From positions 248,001-312,000 of the forward strand of contig NZ_FNJV01000003.1 in the NCBI RefSeq assembly GCF_900103125.1: a stretch of 64,000 bases of DNA, given 5' to 3'. Made by a program: the position numbers and the translations under genes. The stretch is from Mucilaginibacter sp. OK268 (GTDB lineage Bacteria; Bacteroidota; Bacteroidia; Sphingobacteriales; Sphingobacteriaceae). Shown here piece by piece: positions 34,113 through 43,329 of the stretch (the first letter of the stretch is position 1; each line of letters begins with the position of its first letter). The notes below the pieces were generated by a model. The model worked only from the letters and a program-made list of their open reading frames with translations. It was not told the DNA's origin and made no database searches.

Positions 34113-34559
34113 ATGAAAAAGACAACTGCATTCGGTATTACCCTGTTTATCTGTCTGCTGTTCATCCTCTTTGCTTCTTACACAAAAGCGCAGGAAACAC
34201 AAATAAAAGTTACAGATATCCGGTCGGAAAAGGGAAAGATCATCCTTAATGTATTTAAAGACAACGATTCATACGACAAGAATCAGCCGTACAAAAAAAT
34301 CACATTTGACAAGAAGGCTTTGGTCAACGGGACATTGAACGTGCATTTTGGTTTAGAACCCGGTGTGTATGGAATAACCCTGATTGATGACGAAAATGAA
34401 GATGGTAAGATCAATAAGAATTTCGTGGGAATGCCCAAAGAAGGGTTTGGGTTTTCAAACTTCTTTATGACTAAAATGAAAAAGCCATCATTCGACGACT
34501 TTAAAGTTGATTTAAAATCTCCCGAACACCAGATTGAGATCAAGGTAAAATACATGTAA
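34113..34559 (+). CDS. Exported DUF2141 protein
   Basis: 148 residues: signal peptide (about 1-26, ending TKAQ) and one DUF2141 beta-sandwich. It contains KVTDIRSEKGKIILNVFKDNDSYDKNQPYKKI, FGLEPGVYGITLIDDENEDGKINKNFVGMPKEGFGFSNF. The Asp/Glu-rich 'DDENEDGKIN' loop resembles a calcium-binding site. The family is periplasmic or surface exposed, function unknown. First of four same-strand genes that are probably controlled by the divergent LytS/LytTR pair. Confidence 0.85.
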   Translation: MKKTTAFGITLFICLLFILFASYTKAQETQIKVTDIRSEKGKIILNVFKDNDSYDKNQPYKKITFDKKALVNGTLNVHFGLEPGVYGITLIDDENEDGKINKNFVGMPKEGFGFSNFFMTKMKKPSFDDFKVDLKSPEHQIEIKVKYM

Positions 34560-34649
34560 ATCTAATATCGCGGCAAAGCTGGTATAAGATTGAATGCCGT
34601 GTATTCATTAATTTCTGAGTTAACACAAAATAATTAAACAAGTACTATC

Positions 34650-35336
34650 ATGAAAAGAAATAAAATTCATTACAACATATTGATTGGGGCAGCGCTATTA
34701 GTAACCGTTATATCCTTTTCTTCCTGCAAAAAAAATGATGTCAATCCATCAGAGACCTTTGATATCAAAGTAGTCAATGCCTCAGAAACTTCCGGTCCAC
34801 AGAGTTTTACATTGGCAGATAAAGTATTGGTTAACGAGGGCCTTGATTTTACGGATGCTTCTGATTATATCACTACAAACTCCGGTACCCGGCTGGTTGA
34901 ACAATTCAAAAACACAGCTTCGGGTACTGTCACGGCAACAGGTGAGATATGGACGGACAACGGCAAAAGATTTACCGTATACCTGGTTGGTGAAGGATCA
35001 AAAGCCCGGGTTAAAGAATTTGAGGATAAGTTGACGATACCGCCCAGCGGCATGGCAAGGGTAAAGTTTTTGCATTTGAGTGATGGTGCACCATCTGTGA
35101 TCAATATCAAAGATGCCAATGGCAACAACCTCGTGACTACCCTCGCCGAAAATACTGATAGCGGATACTCTAACGTTGCGCCCGGAACGCTTTCCATTAA
35201 AATTTACGGCGTGGCCTCCAGAAATAACATCGGCAACTTTGATGTAACTGATCTTCAGGCCGGGAAGATTTACTCCATTTATCTTACCGGTTCTACAGAT
35301 GCTAACCTTAGCGTACATAAGGTACTACATAATTAA
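34650..35336 (+). CDS. DUF4397 lipoprotein
   Basis: 228 residues with a lipobox leading to Cys at about residue 27 (SFSSCKK). Two DUF4397-like segments follow (about 35-125 and 135-225), the second with ARVKFLHLSDGAPSVINIKDANG and GTLSIKIYG...LQAGKIYSIYLTGS. These are small immunoglobulin-like sandwiches found on Bacteroidota envelopes; the function is not known. It is 90 bp after the DUF2141 gene. Confidence 0.82.
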   Translation: MKRNKIHYNILIGAALLVTVISFSSCKKNDVNPSETFDIKVVNASETSGPQSFTLADKVLVNEGLDFTDASDYITTNSGTRLVEQFKNTASGTVTATGEIWTDNGKRFTVYLVGEGSKARVKEFEDKLTIPPSGMARVKFLHLSDGAPSVINIKDANGNNLVTTLAENTDSGYSNVAPGTLSIKIYGVASRNNIGNFDVTDLQAGKIYSIYLTGSTDANLSVHKVLHN

Positions 35337-35422
35337 AAGCAATCAAAACCATATAGCCCCATTCCCGGATCATTGACAGATTCAGGAATGGGTATATGAA
35401 TCCGGTTACAAAAGAGTAGATC

Positions 35423-36073
35423 ATGAGGAATTTTCCTGAAAACATAATTTCTGTTGTAGCAGGTAGCGGAACTACCTGCTACAACATTATAACAGCATTG
35501 TTAAGTAATAATGCTACAGTAATTGTTCCCATTAAAAGTTATGCTGAGATACAATCCCTTCAAGAAATCACTGCCAGTATTACATTGGGCGAATTAGTTC
35601 CTGTATTGGCAGATATCCCGGACTATCATAGAGCCAACCATTTTTTTGAAGATATTGAAGAGCGGTTTGGGCAAATAAACTTAACGATAATAGTGTTTGA
35701 TAACGACTATTCCGATAGCCAGCTTACAGAAACCACCTATGAAGAATGGGAAAGAATGCAGCGAAATAGCATATCAGCCTGTTTCATTGTTGGCAAAGTT
35801 ATACTTGAGTTTATGAAACGAAACGCGAAGGGTATTTATCGAAATGCACACGGCATTTATATAGCTGTAAGTAATACCTCCTCACCTGATAGTGCAAAAA
35901 TCTCTCCGCTTAATGTTATCGCAGCACATATGCAGGCAGAACTATCTAAAATATTTGCGGAAGAAATTAAATACACCGGCATCAAATATTACCATGTTTT
36001 TGTCGATGATTTTAATACGCAGACGGATGATTATGATATTGCCCGGTACATTATTGATCTGTGCGCAACGTAA
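35423..36073 (+). CDS. Degenerate SDR-like Rossmann protein
   Basis: 216 residues with the pattern of a short-chain dehydrogenase: a first strand VVAGSGTTCYNIITALLSNNATVIVPI, a middle LTIIVFDNDYSD, and YEEWERMQRNSISACFIVGKVILEFM. The cofactor glycine motif is incomplete (AGSGTTCYN lacks the last glycine). Where the catalytic YxxxK should be it reads SPLNVIAAHMQAEL, with no tyrosine-lysine pair. So it is probably not an active dehydrogenase and may be a regulatory or binding protein. No signal peptide: cytoplasmic, unlike its exported neighbours. Confidence 0.65.
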   Translation: MRNFPENIISVVAGSGTTCYNIITALLSNNATVIVPIKSYAEIQSLQEITASITLGELVPVLADIPDYHRANHFFEDIEERFGQINLTIIVFDNDYSDSQLTETTYEEWERMQRNSISACFIVGKVILEFMKRNAKGIYRNAHGIYIAVSNTSSPDSAKISPLNVIAAHMQAELSKIFAEEIKYTGIKYYHVFVDDFNTQTDDYDIARYIIDLCAT

Positions 36074-36132
36074 TTGAAGCTTTTTACACCTCCTTATAAA
36101 TAGCTTCTTATATTTATTATATAGAACGAATA

Positions 36133-37053
36133 ATGAGATCCAGACCGTATTTATTGCTTTTGAGCTTTTTAATAATGGGTAAGGTATTCGGCCAAACCAA
36201 GGTTGATACTGCCTACATAGAAGCGTATGCAGAAAAAATGTCGGTAACCGGATTTGTTTCCACAAATTCCTTAGAAATAAAACAGGATCATGCTTATTAT
36301 AAACCCAATTACCCGATCAATGTTGGGTTGGATTTCGCGATAAAAAATACTGTTATTGACTTGGAACTGGCTTATGGTATTGCACCCCTCCGGAAAAAAG
36401 AATTTGGGAAGACACGGTCATTTGATTTTCAACTCCATCGCTATGGGAGGCATTTCGTATTAGATCTGTTTTACCAAAACTATAAAGGCTTTTACCAGGA
36501 ACAGAAAAATACAGAGATAAAGCTTTACCCGAATATGTTGGTAAGGCAAATTGGTGCCGAGGGTACTTATATTTTTAACGGCGACAAATTTTCGGCCAGG
36601 GCGGCTTTTGAACAAAGCGAAAAACAGTTGAAATCCGCTGGCAGTTTTGTACTCGGTGGCGCAATTTATCTGGATAAGATAGCTTTTGAAAAAGATCAGC
36701 CTGTTTCGGATCAAAACTATATCCAGAACCTTCAATTAGGGGGCAGTATGGGTTATGCCTATTCCTGGCCCATCAATGACCGCTGGTTGATGTCTGGTAT
36801 GGCAACCGGGGGAATCAATGTTGGGAATGAAACAGAATTACTTCAAAAAGTAAAAATAAGAGCATACCCTACTGCCTTCGCACGAGGATCGGCCGGGTAT
36901 CATAAATCAGATTGGGCGGCTGCTTTTTCCTTTTTGATCAATAGTAAATCATTGTCTGGTTTGCAAAACAACAGCCTCAACCTCACGTCTATCAGTATGC
37001 AGCTTTCCTATGTAAAACATTTTAACAATCTTTTCCGAAAAAGAAAGCTATAG
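36133..37053 (+). CDS. DUF4421 outer-membrane barrel protein
   Basis: 306 residues: signal peptide MRSRPYLLLLSFLIMGKVFGQ and a DUF4421 body of about twelve strands. It contains YKPNYPINVGLDFAIKNTVIDLELAYGI, FDFQLHRYGRHFVLDLFYQNYKGFY and LYPNMLVRQIGAEGTYIFN. The family is restricted to Bacteroidota with unknown function. It is last in the 34113-37053 set and is convergent with the GH43 gene, 24 bp apart. Confidence 0.85.
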   Translation: MRSRPYLLLLSFLIMGKVFGQTKVDTAYIEAYAEKMSVTGFVSTNSLEIKQDHAYYKPNYPINVGLDFAIKNTVIDLELAYGIAPLRKKEFGKTRSFDFQLHRYGRHFVLDLFYQNYKGFYQEQKNTEIKLYPNMLVRQIGAEGTYIFNGDKFSARAAFEQSEKQLKSAGSFVLGGAIYLDKIAFEKDQPVSDQNYIQNLQLGGSMGYAYSWPINDRWLMSGMATGGINVGNETELLQKVKIRAYPTAFARGSAGYHKSDWAAAFSFLINSKSLSGLQNNSLNLTSISMQLSYVKHFNNLFRKRKL

Positions 37054-37077
37054 CCATTCTGTAAAAATCCACGATCA

Positions 37078-38052
37078 TTACTTTTTGAACATAGCTACAC
37101 CTGATGGTTTAATTTTAAGTATATCACCCTTTTCATCAAAGTTTAAACTATCTAAACATAATTCCCGCAATACATATTGCTCCTTTTGCGGATGGATGCG
37201 ATGATATAAAATATAATACTGTCCATGCTCTTTAAAAACAGTGTGATGCCCCGGACCCAGGGTTGTGCTATCTGGAGTAGTTGAAAGTGTAGGATCATTA
37301 GGACCTTCGGTCCATGGGCCTAGTGGCGTTTTACCTGTGGAATACCGAACCTGGTAAGTGCCGTCAATAGCTTTTCCGTAAGAATACATTAAATAGTATA
37401 AACCATTACGTTTTACCATATGGGGTGCTTCAAAATAGTGCGGTGGGGTGATCTCCTGTGGAATACCATCAAAAGTTACCATATCTTTTTTCAATTTGAC
37501 AGCCATACAATGACCATTTACCCAATTAAAGCCCGAACCCCAATATAAATAAGCGTCGCCATTATCATCAATAAAACAATCCGCGTCAATATTATGCACT
37601 TTCGGAAAATCTGTTTTGGTTACCAGCGGCGAATTATCCGCCTTTGCATTTTTCCAGGGGCCAAGAGGGTGCTCGCTAACACCAACCCATATTTCACTGC
37701 CCACAGCTACATACATATAAAACTTGTCCCTGAATTTTCGTACCGATGGCGCCCAAACCATAGCGTCGCCAGAAGTTGGGCTTGTACATGCTTGTTTGGT
37801 GGGCCAATTGATATGCCTGCTCACAAATGTTTTAAAATCCTTTGTTTCTAAAACCCCCAGCTCCTTACTGCCCCAGGGATCGATGGTTGCATAAATATAG
37901 TATACGCCTTTATCCTTAATCACCGTTGGGTCGGCATAATAACCTTTTATAATAGGATTTTCAATACGTTTTTCCTGCGCAAAACAGTTAAGCGCGGTGA
38001 TAAACAATAGTAAAAGTAATGCAGGTGATGTTAGGGTGCAGCTTTTTGTCAT
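37078..38052 (-). CDS. Glycoside hydrolase family 43 enzyme
   Basis: 324 residues with signal peptide (about 1-25, CFAQ) and a single five-bladed propeller. The three GH43 acidic residues are visible: Asp41 (YYADPTV), Asp156 (HNIDADCF) and Glu208 (YFEAPHM). GH43 enzymes remove arabinose or xylose from plant cell-wall glycans; which bond cannot be told. It stands alone without SusC/SusD neighbours, so it is not part of a classic polysaccharide locus. It is probably periplasmic or secreted. Confidence 0.9.
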   Translation of the reverse strand: MTKSCTLTSPALLLLLFITALNCFAQEKRIENPIIKGYYADPTVIKDKGVYYIYATIDPWGSKELGVLETKDFKTFVSRHINWPTKQACTSPTSGDAMVWAPSVRKFRDKFYMYVAVGSEIWVGVSEHPLGPWKNAKADNSPLVTKTDFPKVHNIDADCFIDDNGDAYLYWGSGFNWVNGHCMAVKLKKDMVTFDGIPQEITPPHYFEAPHMVKRNGLYYLMYSYGKAIDGTYQVRYSTGKTPLGPWTEGPNDPTLSTTPDSTTLGPGHHTVFKEHGQYYILYHRIHPQKEQYVLRELCLDSLNFDEKGDILKIKPSGVAMFKK

Positions 38053-38180
38053 GTGTAAATAAAATGTTCAATTTACAGTTTTTTAGTTCTTCGTCAATAA
38101 TTCTTTAATTGATCACCTGTTCTAAAAGCGAAGCTCAGCCTTACTGAAGTTTTCTTATTTTCTAAGAGATATAGCTTATT

Positions 38181-38894
38181 TTATTCTTGTTTATAACTTT
38201 TTAATGTACCATCTGTATTAAACCCGATTGAGTACATACTGCGGTCGCCTGTAATATAGTTTGGGAACCAATTTATTTGATTATTTCGAATGGTAATAAA
38301 AACTAAGGATAAAGGCGCGGCCCCCTCTACCTTGAGCGCTTTTTCTTTATAGATCCGGGCAACCCTGGCCACATTGCTAAAGCTGAAAGTATTGAGCGAA
38401 ATTAGCTGGGATTGTATATTATTATTTACTGATTGTGGCTCCGGCGTAGGGCCAGACCAGCTGCCAATGTATCTGTAAGCATCTACATATTTAGGATTAT
38501 GCGGATTCTGGAGCTTAGCAAGGATTAAGCCATTATCAAAAAAATGAACCGTAGCATAAAGAAAAATTTCTTTTCCGGCATATTGAGGGAGTTTCCGTAG
38601 CGCCATCTCTGCCTGTTCTAATTTTTTAGTGTTGGTTAAAAAACCCGTACTTAATAATTGCTGATAAGTATGAAATATGGTATCTATCTGGGTAGTACTG
38701 GTAGTATTACTACTACTTGTTGTTTTAGTGATACTGGTATACTCGCCTAATGTTCCCGGTTCGTTATCCTTAGTCCGTTTGTTAATAACAGAATCATTAG
38801 GGTTAATGGTTTCTTTAACACTTTGTGATATTTGCTTACAACTTAAAATAAAAGCGACGCAAATGATGACGAATATTGATTGCTTCATTTTCAT
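38181..38894 (-). CDS. Hypothetical lipoprotein in the small membrane cluster
   Basis: 237 residues; a lipobox ends at Cys19 (AFILSCKQ). A serine/threonine-rich stretch (about 50-72) follows, then a globular part with YAGKEIFLYATVHFFDNGLILAKLQNPHNPKYVDAYRYIGSWSGPTPEPQ. I do not recognise the family. Its start shares a base with the stop of the membrane protein upstream (38894), so they are coupled. It is the last gene of a run of five unknown envelope genes on the minus strand. Confidence 0.72.
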   Translation of the reverse strand: MKMKQSIFVIICVAFILSCKQISQSVKETINPNDSVINKRTKDNEPGTLGEYTSITKTTSSSNTTSTTQIDTIFHTYQQLLSTGFLTNTKKLEQAEMALRKLPQYAGKEIFLYATVHFFDNGLILAKLQNPHNPKYVDAYRYIGSWSGPTPEPQSVNNNIQSQLISLNTFSFSNVARVARIYKEKALKVEGAAPLSLVFITIRNNQINWFPNYITGDRSMYSIGFNTDGTLKSYKQE

Positions 38895-39874
38895 TAGCTG
38901 ATTTCATCTAAGTCGCTTGCAAAGGCAATACGAGTGGCATCCTCCCGGAGATAAAAAATATCGATAGTCTTCTGCCTGGTAATATCCAGATCCAGCAAAT
39001 CAATAATCTTTTTTATGCGGGCCTTATGTATTTGCTGTTGTTCATCAGTATATTCCAGGTTAAATTCAATCTGCGGTTGTTCATTCACATACAAACCAGT
39101 TTGGCTCGCGCCGATGAGCCTGGCGGTGGTTCTTATCCCTTTAAATTTAATGAGTGGGGCATTTTTTGAGCTTCCGCCGAATTTAGCCATGAGTGTTTCC
39201 AGAAAGCCATAAAACAAGATCACAGCAGGGCAAATCAAGAGAGGGTGCCAAAAGGCCATAAAACGCCATCCCGCACCATAGTTTTCTAAGTGATAAGAGA
39301 AGATATAATAACCCGCGATGAGCGCCAAAAGCACTAACCAGCCTAATGTTATCAGCGCAATAATGGTTTTGTTTATGGTAACATCTGAGTTTGCAAAAAT
39401 AAAATAAGGAATACGCTTCATGTCCTTATCAATAAGTATGGCTGTCTTTTTACCAACTTCAAACCGGTGCTCATGCGGTTTACCATCGTTTACGGAGGCT
39501 TTTTGTACAATCGGTGTACCTACTAAATTCTTAAATGACAAAGCGAGCTCGTAACTATCACAGTCATTATCCCGAATGGGGATTTTGACTGAAGATAAAA
39601 TGTCTGCCTCTCGATGTACGCCTTCTGTTTTTAATTGTTCTATATTCTGCTTGGCAACAAAGGGATAAACTATCCATTTACGAAAATAACGGGTCAAAAG
39701 TATGCTCCAAAGCACCATGGATACCGCCAAAAGAGCAAAGGCCAGCCAGGGATCTTTATCCTTAAGTTCCATGATGTCCGACTCGCTTTTGATGTTGTAA
39801 TACAAAAGCATAGGAAAGGGAACCGCAAAGAAAAATGCATAAAGCATATGGAATATAGAAAAAGCACGTCCCAT
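38894..39874 (-). CDS. Hypothetical membrane protein, four helices
   Basis: 326 residues with two N-terminal membrane helices (about 10-30 and 42-62), a soluble beta-rich segment (about 65-170), two more helices (about 172-195 and 205-228) and a C-terminal soluble beta domain (about 235-326). The two soluble parts resemble each other (both read as 'ILSSVKIP...YELALSFKN' and 'TARLIGASQTGL...IEFNLEYTDE'), suggesting an internal duplication of a helix-pair plus DUF3592-like beta unit. Function unknown. Confidence 0.72.
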   Translation of the reverse strand: MGRAFSIFHMLYAFFFAVPFPMLLYYNIKSESDIMELKDKDPWLAFALLAVSMVLWSILLTRYFRKWIVYPFVAKQNIEQLKTEGVHREADILSSVKIPIRDNDCDSYELALSFKNLVGTPIVQKASVNDGKPHEHRFEVGKKTAILIDKDMKRIPYFIFANSDVTINKTIIALITLGWLVLLALIAGYYIFSYHLENYGAGWRFMAFWHPLLICPAVILFYGFLETLMAKFGGSSKNAPLIKFKGIRTTARLIGASQTGLYVNEQPQIEFNLEYTDEQQQIHKARIKKIIDLLDLDITRQKTIDIFYLREDATRIAFASDLDEIS

Positions 39875-39884
39875 TTTTTGAGTG

Positions 39885-40370
39885 TTAGGTATATAATATC
39901 TCTTCTATAGCACCCAGTACCTCTATCTCATAGCGCTTCTGCTCCTCTTTTCCTTTCCGGGTCTCCAGGAAAAAGTCACTGATGGCGTAATTTTTTCCGT
40001 ACCTGTCTTTTTTGTTCGACATCACATAGTGCAATTCGCAGTTAACCGTTTCTGGCAGCAGATGTACATCTTCAAATGACATGAGTTTCCTGGAATATAG
40101 ACCTGGTATTTTCAAGTACACCTCCCTGTTCAGAGGGTCAAAAACATAGGTAAGATTTACTTTAAACAAAAGATCGTACAGTGCACAAATAGTAAAAAGA
40201 ATACCGAAACATTGTATAGGTCTGCGTAATTCATAATTTAACACCCACACTTCTGGTAGCGCAAAGGCTATCAGCGCCAGCAGCACACAAATAACAATTT
40301 TGTTCCGGTATCTTCGGTTAGGTTGAAAGTTCAGTGTACCATTTATATATTTCAGGTTGTACGATATCAT
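39885..40370 (-). CDS. Hypothetical two-helix membrane protein (PH-like)
   Basis: 161 residues: short N-terminal soluble strand, two close membrane helices (about 25-43 and 51-68), then a soluble C-terminal part with strands TYVFDPLNREVYLKIPGLYSRKLMSFEDV. The plan, a hairpin of helices with a small beta domain that reads like a bacterial PH domain, is shared with the next gene upstream (40398-40862), so they are likely paralogs. Function unknown. Confidence 0.65.
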   Translation of the reverse strand: MISYNLKYINGTLNFQPNRRYRNKIVICVLLALIAFALPEVWVLNYELRRPIQCFGILFTICALYDLLFKVNLTYVFDPLNREVYLKIPGLYSRKLMSFEDVHLLPETVNCELHYVMSNKKDRYGKNYAISDFFLETRKGKEEQKRYEIEVLGAIEEILYT

Positions 40371-40397
40371 TATTTATGCTTCAAGCCTTGGCTATCA

Positions 40398-40862
40398 TTA
40401 TCCATCTATACCCATAATTTGCGCCGCTTCGTCTGTAACCCTTTGCAAGGGTTTGGTAAAAAACATGGTTTGGTGCAGGAGTAAGTTTCGCTGCTTACCA
40501 TTTTTTTCTATGATCATCGTCGCCGTTGCATTAATGGTGATCAACAGGATTTGTTTGGTGATCAGGAAATTCTGAAAATCCTCAAAGTGAAAAACATTAG
40601 GCGATGTAAAGAAAAAGGACTGCGCTGTGATAGTACGGGCAACTACATCAAACCGGGTAACGGCACTGGCTCGTAACAAGATAATGAGTCCAAGTATGGC
40701 AAACAAAGCACATACTACTTTATTACCATTGGTTTTATTGCCATACAGGTAAGCAATTACTGCTATTGCAAACAAAAATATGGCAACGGCATAGTATAAC
40801 CCCTTTTGCGGTGTTTTGATATAAACATTCCCTTCCTGGGTAAAATATTTAAATGATTGCAT
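40398..40862 (-). CDS. Hypothetical two-helix membrane protein (PH-like), paralog
   Basis: 154 residues with two membrane helices (about 22-40 and 46-64) and a soluble C-terminal part containing TRFDVVARTITAQSFFFTSPNVFHFEDFQNFLIT and ATATMIIEKNGKQRNLLLHQTMFFTKPLQRVTDEAAQIMG. It has the same layout as the product of 39885-40370. It is 27 bp upstream of that gene. No named family recognised. Confidence 0.65.
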   Translation of the reverse strand: MQSFKYFTQEGNVYIKTPQKGLYYAVAIFLFAIAVIAYLYGNKTNGNKVVCALFAILGLIILLRASAVTRFDVVARTITAQSFFFTSPNVFHFEDFQNFLITKQILLITINATATMIIEKNGKQRNLLLHQTMFFTKPLQRVTDEAAQIMGIDG

Positions 40863-40916
40863 AATGCAGGTTTAAAGTGCCTGAATAAGGTATTGATTTC
40901 AAGTATAGATGCTTGA

Positions 40917-41240
40917 TTAGCCTATGAATGAAAAACTTTTCTCGAATGCTTTGCCAAAAACAGGTATTGGCTTTTGGGCACTATTGGCAGCGTTAATTAT
41001 CCCCAGTACCCAAAATATAAAAATCACCCAGCCAATCATGCCTAGGAAAGATAAAGCAGGCAGCATAGACCCAATAAAATTCAAAACAACATTGAGGACA
41101 ATACTTACGATAGCCAAACCTAAAGATTGTTTCAAATGATATTTGAGCAGGCTGTCTGCTTTATCTTTTCCTGAAAAATAAGCGATCAGCCATCCTATCA
41201 AGGTGATGTAGGAAACGATAGATAATGTTTTGTTGTTCAT
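40917..41240 (-). CDS. DUF4870/Tic20-like membrane protein
   Basis: 107 residues from ATG 41240 (MNNKTLSIVSYITLIGWLIAY); an extended frame to 41321 lacks support. Three to four hydrophobic segments, the conserved DSLLKYHLKQSLGLAIVSIVLNV motif and the C-terminal FWVLGIINAANSAQKPIPVFGKAF are typical of DUF4870 proteins. The role is unknown; members often sit with other small membrane proteins. It is the first of the five-gene minus-strand run. Confidence 0.8.
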   Translation of the reverse strand: MNNKTLSIVSYITLIGWLIAYFSGKDKADSLLKYHLKQSLGLAIVSIVLNVVLNFIGSMLPALSFLGMIGWVIFIFWVLGIINAANSAQKPIPVFGKAFEKSFSFIG

Positions 41241-41472
41241 GGTTTCTGTATTCGATTTTAGTCGGCGATATTGCCACAACAAAATTGATAACTGTTGGCC
41301 GTCGATTCCAAACTTTAGCATCCTACAAAGTGTCTACCTCTATCAGAAAAGCATCTACAATACGTCTACAATATTTATAATTATCTCATTATTAAATAAT
41401 TATAAATAGTAAAATATACAAACCAAAGATATTTTCTGTATAATTCTTATCAATTTATAGTAATTTGGCTTG

Positions 41473-43329
41473 ATGAAGTATCCCGTATATGGTCTGTTGG
41501 TAGGTATTTGCATGCTGATGTCCTTAAGCAGCTTTGGTCAAAATAGATTATCAGATAGTTTACGATCGGCTATTGATAATCCAGCATTGGACGAAAAAGA
41601 AAAGCCCGCTTTACTCCTTCAACTTGCCGAAATATACCGGGGCAGTAAAAATTATGCCCTGGCAGAGACCAGAACCAGGCAGGGTGCTGCTATAGCATTA
41701 AAATATAAAAACTATACAGAGGTTACTAAAGCTTATACGTTGCTGGTAATTATTGTGAGTAGTTTGCAGCAATTAAAACATTTAAAATCACTAACAGACT
41801 CAACTCAGATATTTGCAGCAAAAGCTAATGATCCACTTGCAATGGCTTATGGTTATTACGCGCGGGTACAGTTATATAAAACACTGGGTGACCCAGAAGC
41901 TATAGTAAAGTCTTGCAATCTGGGACTGAAACAACTGGCCAGTAAACCAGATCCGTATATAGCCGCTAAAATATATTATAGGCTTTACGTAGTCTATTCG
42001 AACTGGAATAACGAAGCCAAAGTAAATACTTATGCACATGAGGCCACTAAAAATGCTTTGCAGGTAAATGATTATAACATTTTAAGTAATTGCTATACAG
42101 CATTATCAGTAGCACATGAGTATAACTACCATACCACTAAAAAAAAGGCAGAGCTCGATAGTACCTTATTTTACCTGCATCAGTCAGAGATATTGTACCA
42201 TCAATATCCGGGACAAGTGGCTGATTACACCTATGCCATCGCCTGTATTAACATAGCCGATTATTATTTAAAATATTTTCCTGAACCAGATAAAGAAGCC
42301 AAAGCTCATGCTATACGTTATGCCAATATCGCAAGGGACGTTTTGAAAAACACAAATAACAATCAGGAAGTTATAGCCAGCAGCCTGGGCATACTCAGCG
42401 AATATGCTAAGCGGGACGGTAACAGTGCTTTATCAGAAAGTTACTTGTTGGAGGCTTACAAGGTAATGAAAACAGAACAGCCCCCCTACTACTATACCAT
42501 GATCAACGTGGTACAGGCCTTATCTAACATTTATGAACAAAAAGGCGACTATAAAAAAGCCATCGGTTTTCAAAAAGAAGTAACGCAGTATAATAACGAA
42601 AACTTCAACCAACAGCAGGCATTCAATACCCAGAAATTGGAAATACAGTATGAAACAGAAAAGAAAGACAGTGAAATGCGCATCCTGAAAGAACGGGAAC
42701 AGAGTCGCAGAATGCAAAATTATCTGTATGGCTGTATTGCTATAGCCTCACTGCTCGGATTGCTATTTATGTTCAGGGCTTATCATTTTAAACTACGCTA
42801 TTCATTACAGCGTGAAAAACAGCTACAATTGGAAAAACAAGACTCCGAGCTCCAGGTAAAATTAGAAAAAGAAGAACAGGCCAGGCTAAAGGTCGAACAA
42901 CAACTGCTCGAAACACAGCAGCAACAGTTAAAAACAGAGGTTATGGCCAATGTGCTGCAACTGGAACATAAAAATCAGATGTTGCTCAATATCCGGGATA
43001 AGTTAACCGATGGTGACCCGGTGAATATGCATAAAATATTAAGAGAAGAAATGGTACTGGACAGCGATTTTGAACAGGCAAAGTTACAGATCCAACAGGT
43101 TCACCCGGATTTCTTTAACCTGATCAATGATAAAGCGCAAAAGAAACTTACCTTGCTCGACTTAAAGCTATGCGCCTATCTGTATCTTAAAATGGATACC
43201 CGGCAGATTTCCCAACTGATGCACATCGAGGCTAAAAGTGTACGCATGAGCCGGTACAGGCTTAAACAAAAGCTGGGATTGGAAAAAGAAGAAGATCTCC
43301 ATATTTTTCTGCAGGGATTGACAGGTTGA
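41473..43329 (+). CDS. TPR membrane protein with C-terminal helix-turn-helix
   Basis: 618 residues. Signal peptide (about 1-22), a periplasmic tetratricopeptide array (about 30-400), one membrane helix (YLYGCIAIASLLGLLFMF, about 412-430), a long coiled coil rich in Glu/Gln (about 440-505), and a cytoplasmic DNA-binding end LTLLDLKLCAYLYLKMDTRQISQLMHIEAKSVRMSRYRLKQKLGL. This one-piece sensor-regulator plan is common in Bacteroidota. It is divergent from the five-gene membrane cluster (230 bp between starts) and may regulate it. The stop abuts the stop of the convergent permease gene. Confidence 0.88.
   Translation: MKYPVYGLLVGICMLMSLSSFGQNRLSDSLRSAIDNPALDEKEKPALLLQLAEIYRGSKNYALAETRTRQGAAIALKYKNYTEVTKAYTLLVIIVSSLQQLKHLKSLTDSTQIFAAKANDPLAMAYGYYARVQLYKTLGDPEAIVKSCNLGLKQLASKPDPYIAAKIYYRLYVVYSNWNNEAKVNTYAHEATKNALQVNDYNILSNCYTALSVAHEYNYHTTKKKAELDSTLFYLHQSEILYHQYPGQVADYTYAIACINIADYYLKYFPEPDKEAKAHAIRYANIARDVLKNTNNNQEVIASSLGILSEYAKRDGNSALSESYLLEAYKVMKTEQPPYYYTMINVVQALSNIYEQKGDYKKAIGFQKEVTQYNNENFNQQQAFNTQKLEIQYETEKKDSEMRILKEREQSRRMQNYLYGCIAIASLLGLLFMFRAYHFKLRYSLQREKQLQLEKQDSELQVKLEKEEQARLKVEQQLLETQQQQLKTEVMANVLQLEHKNQMLLNIRDKLTDGDPVNMHKILREEMVLDSDFEQAKLQIQQVHPDFFNLINDKAQKKLTLLDLKLCAYLYLKMDTRQISQLMHIEAKSVRMSRYRLKQKLGLEKEEDLHIFLQGLTG

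Noticed and set aside
37078..38052. GH43 as part of a polysaccharide locus
   Set aside because: No SusC/D, other hydrolase or sugar regulator is adjacent; it is a lone enzyme.
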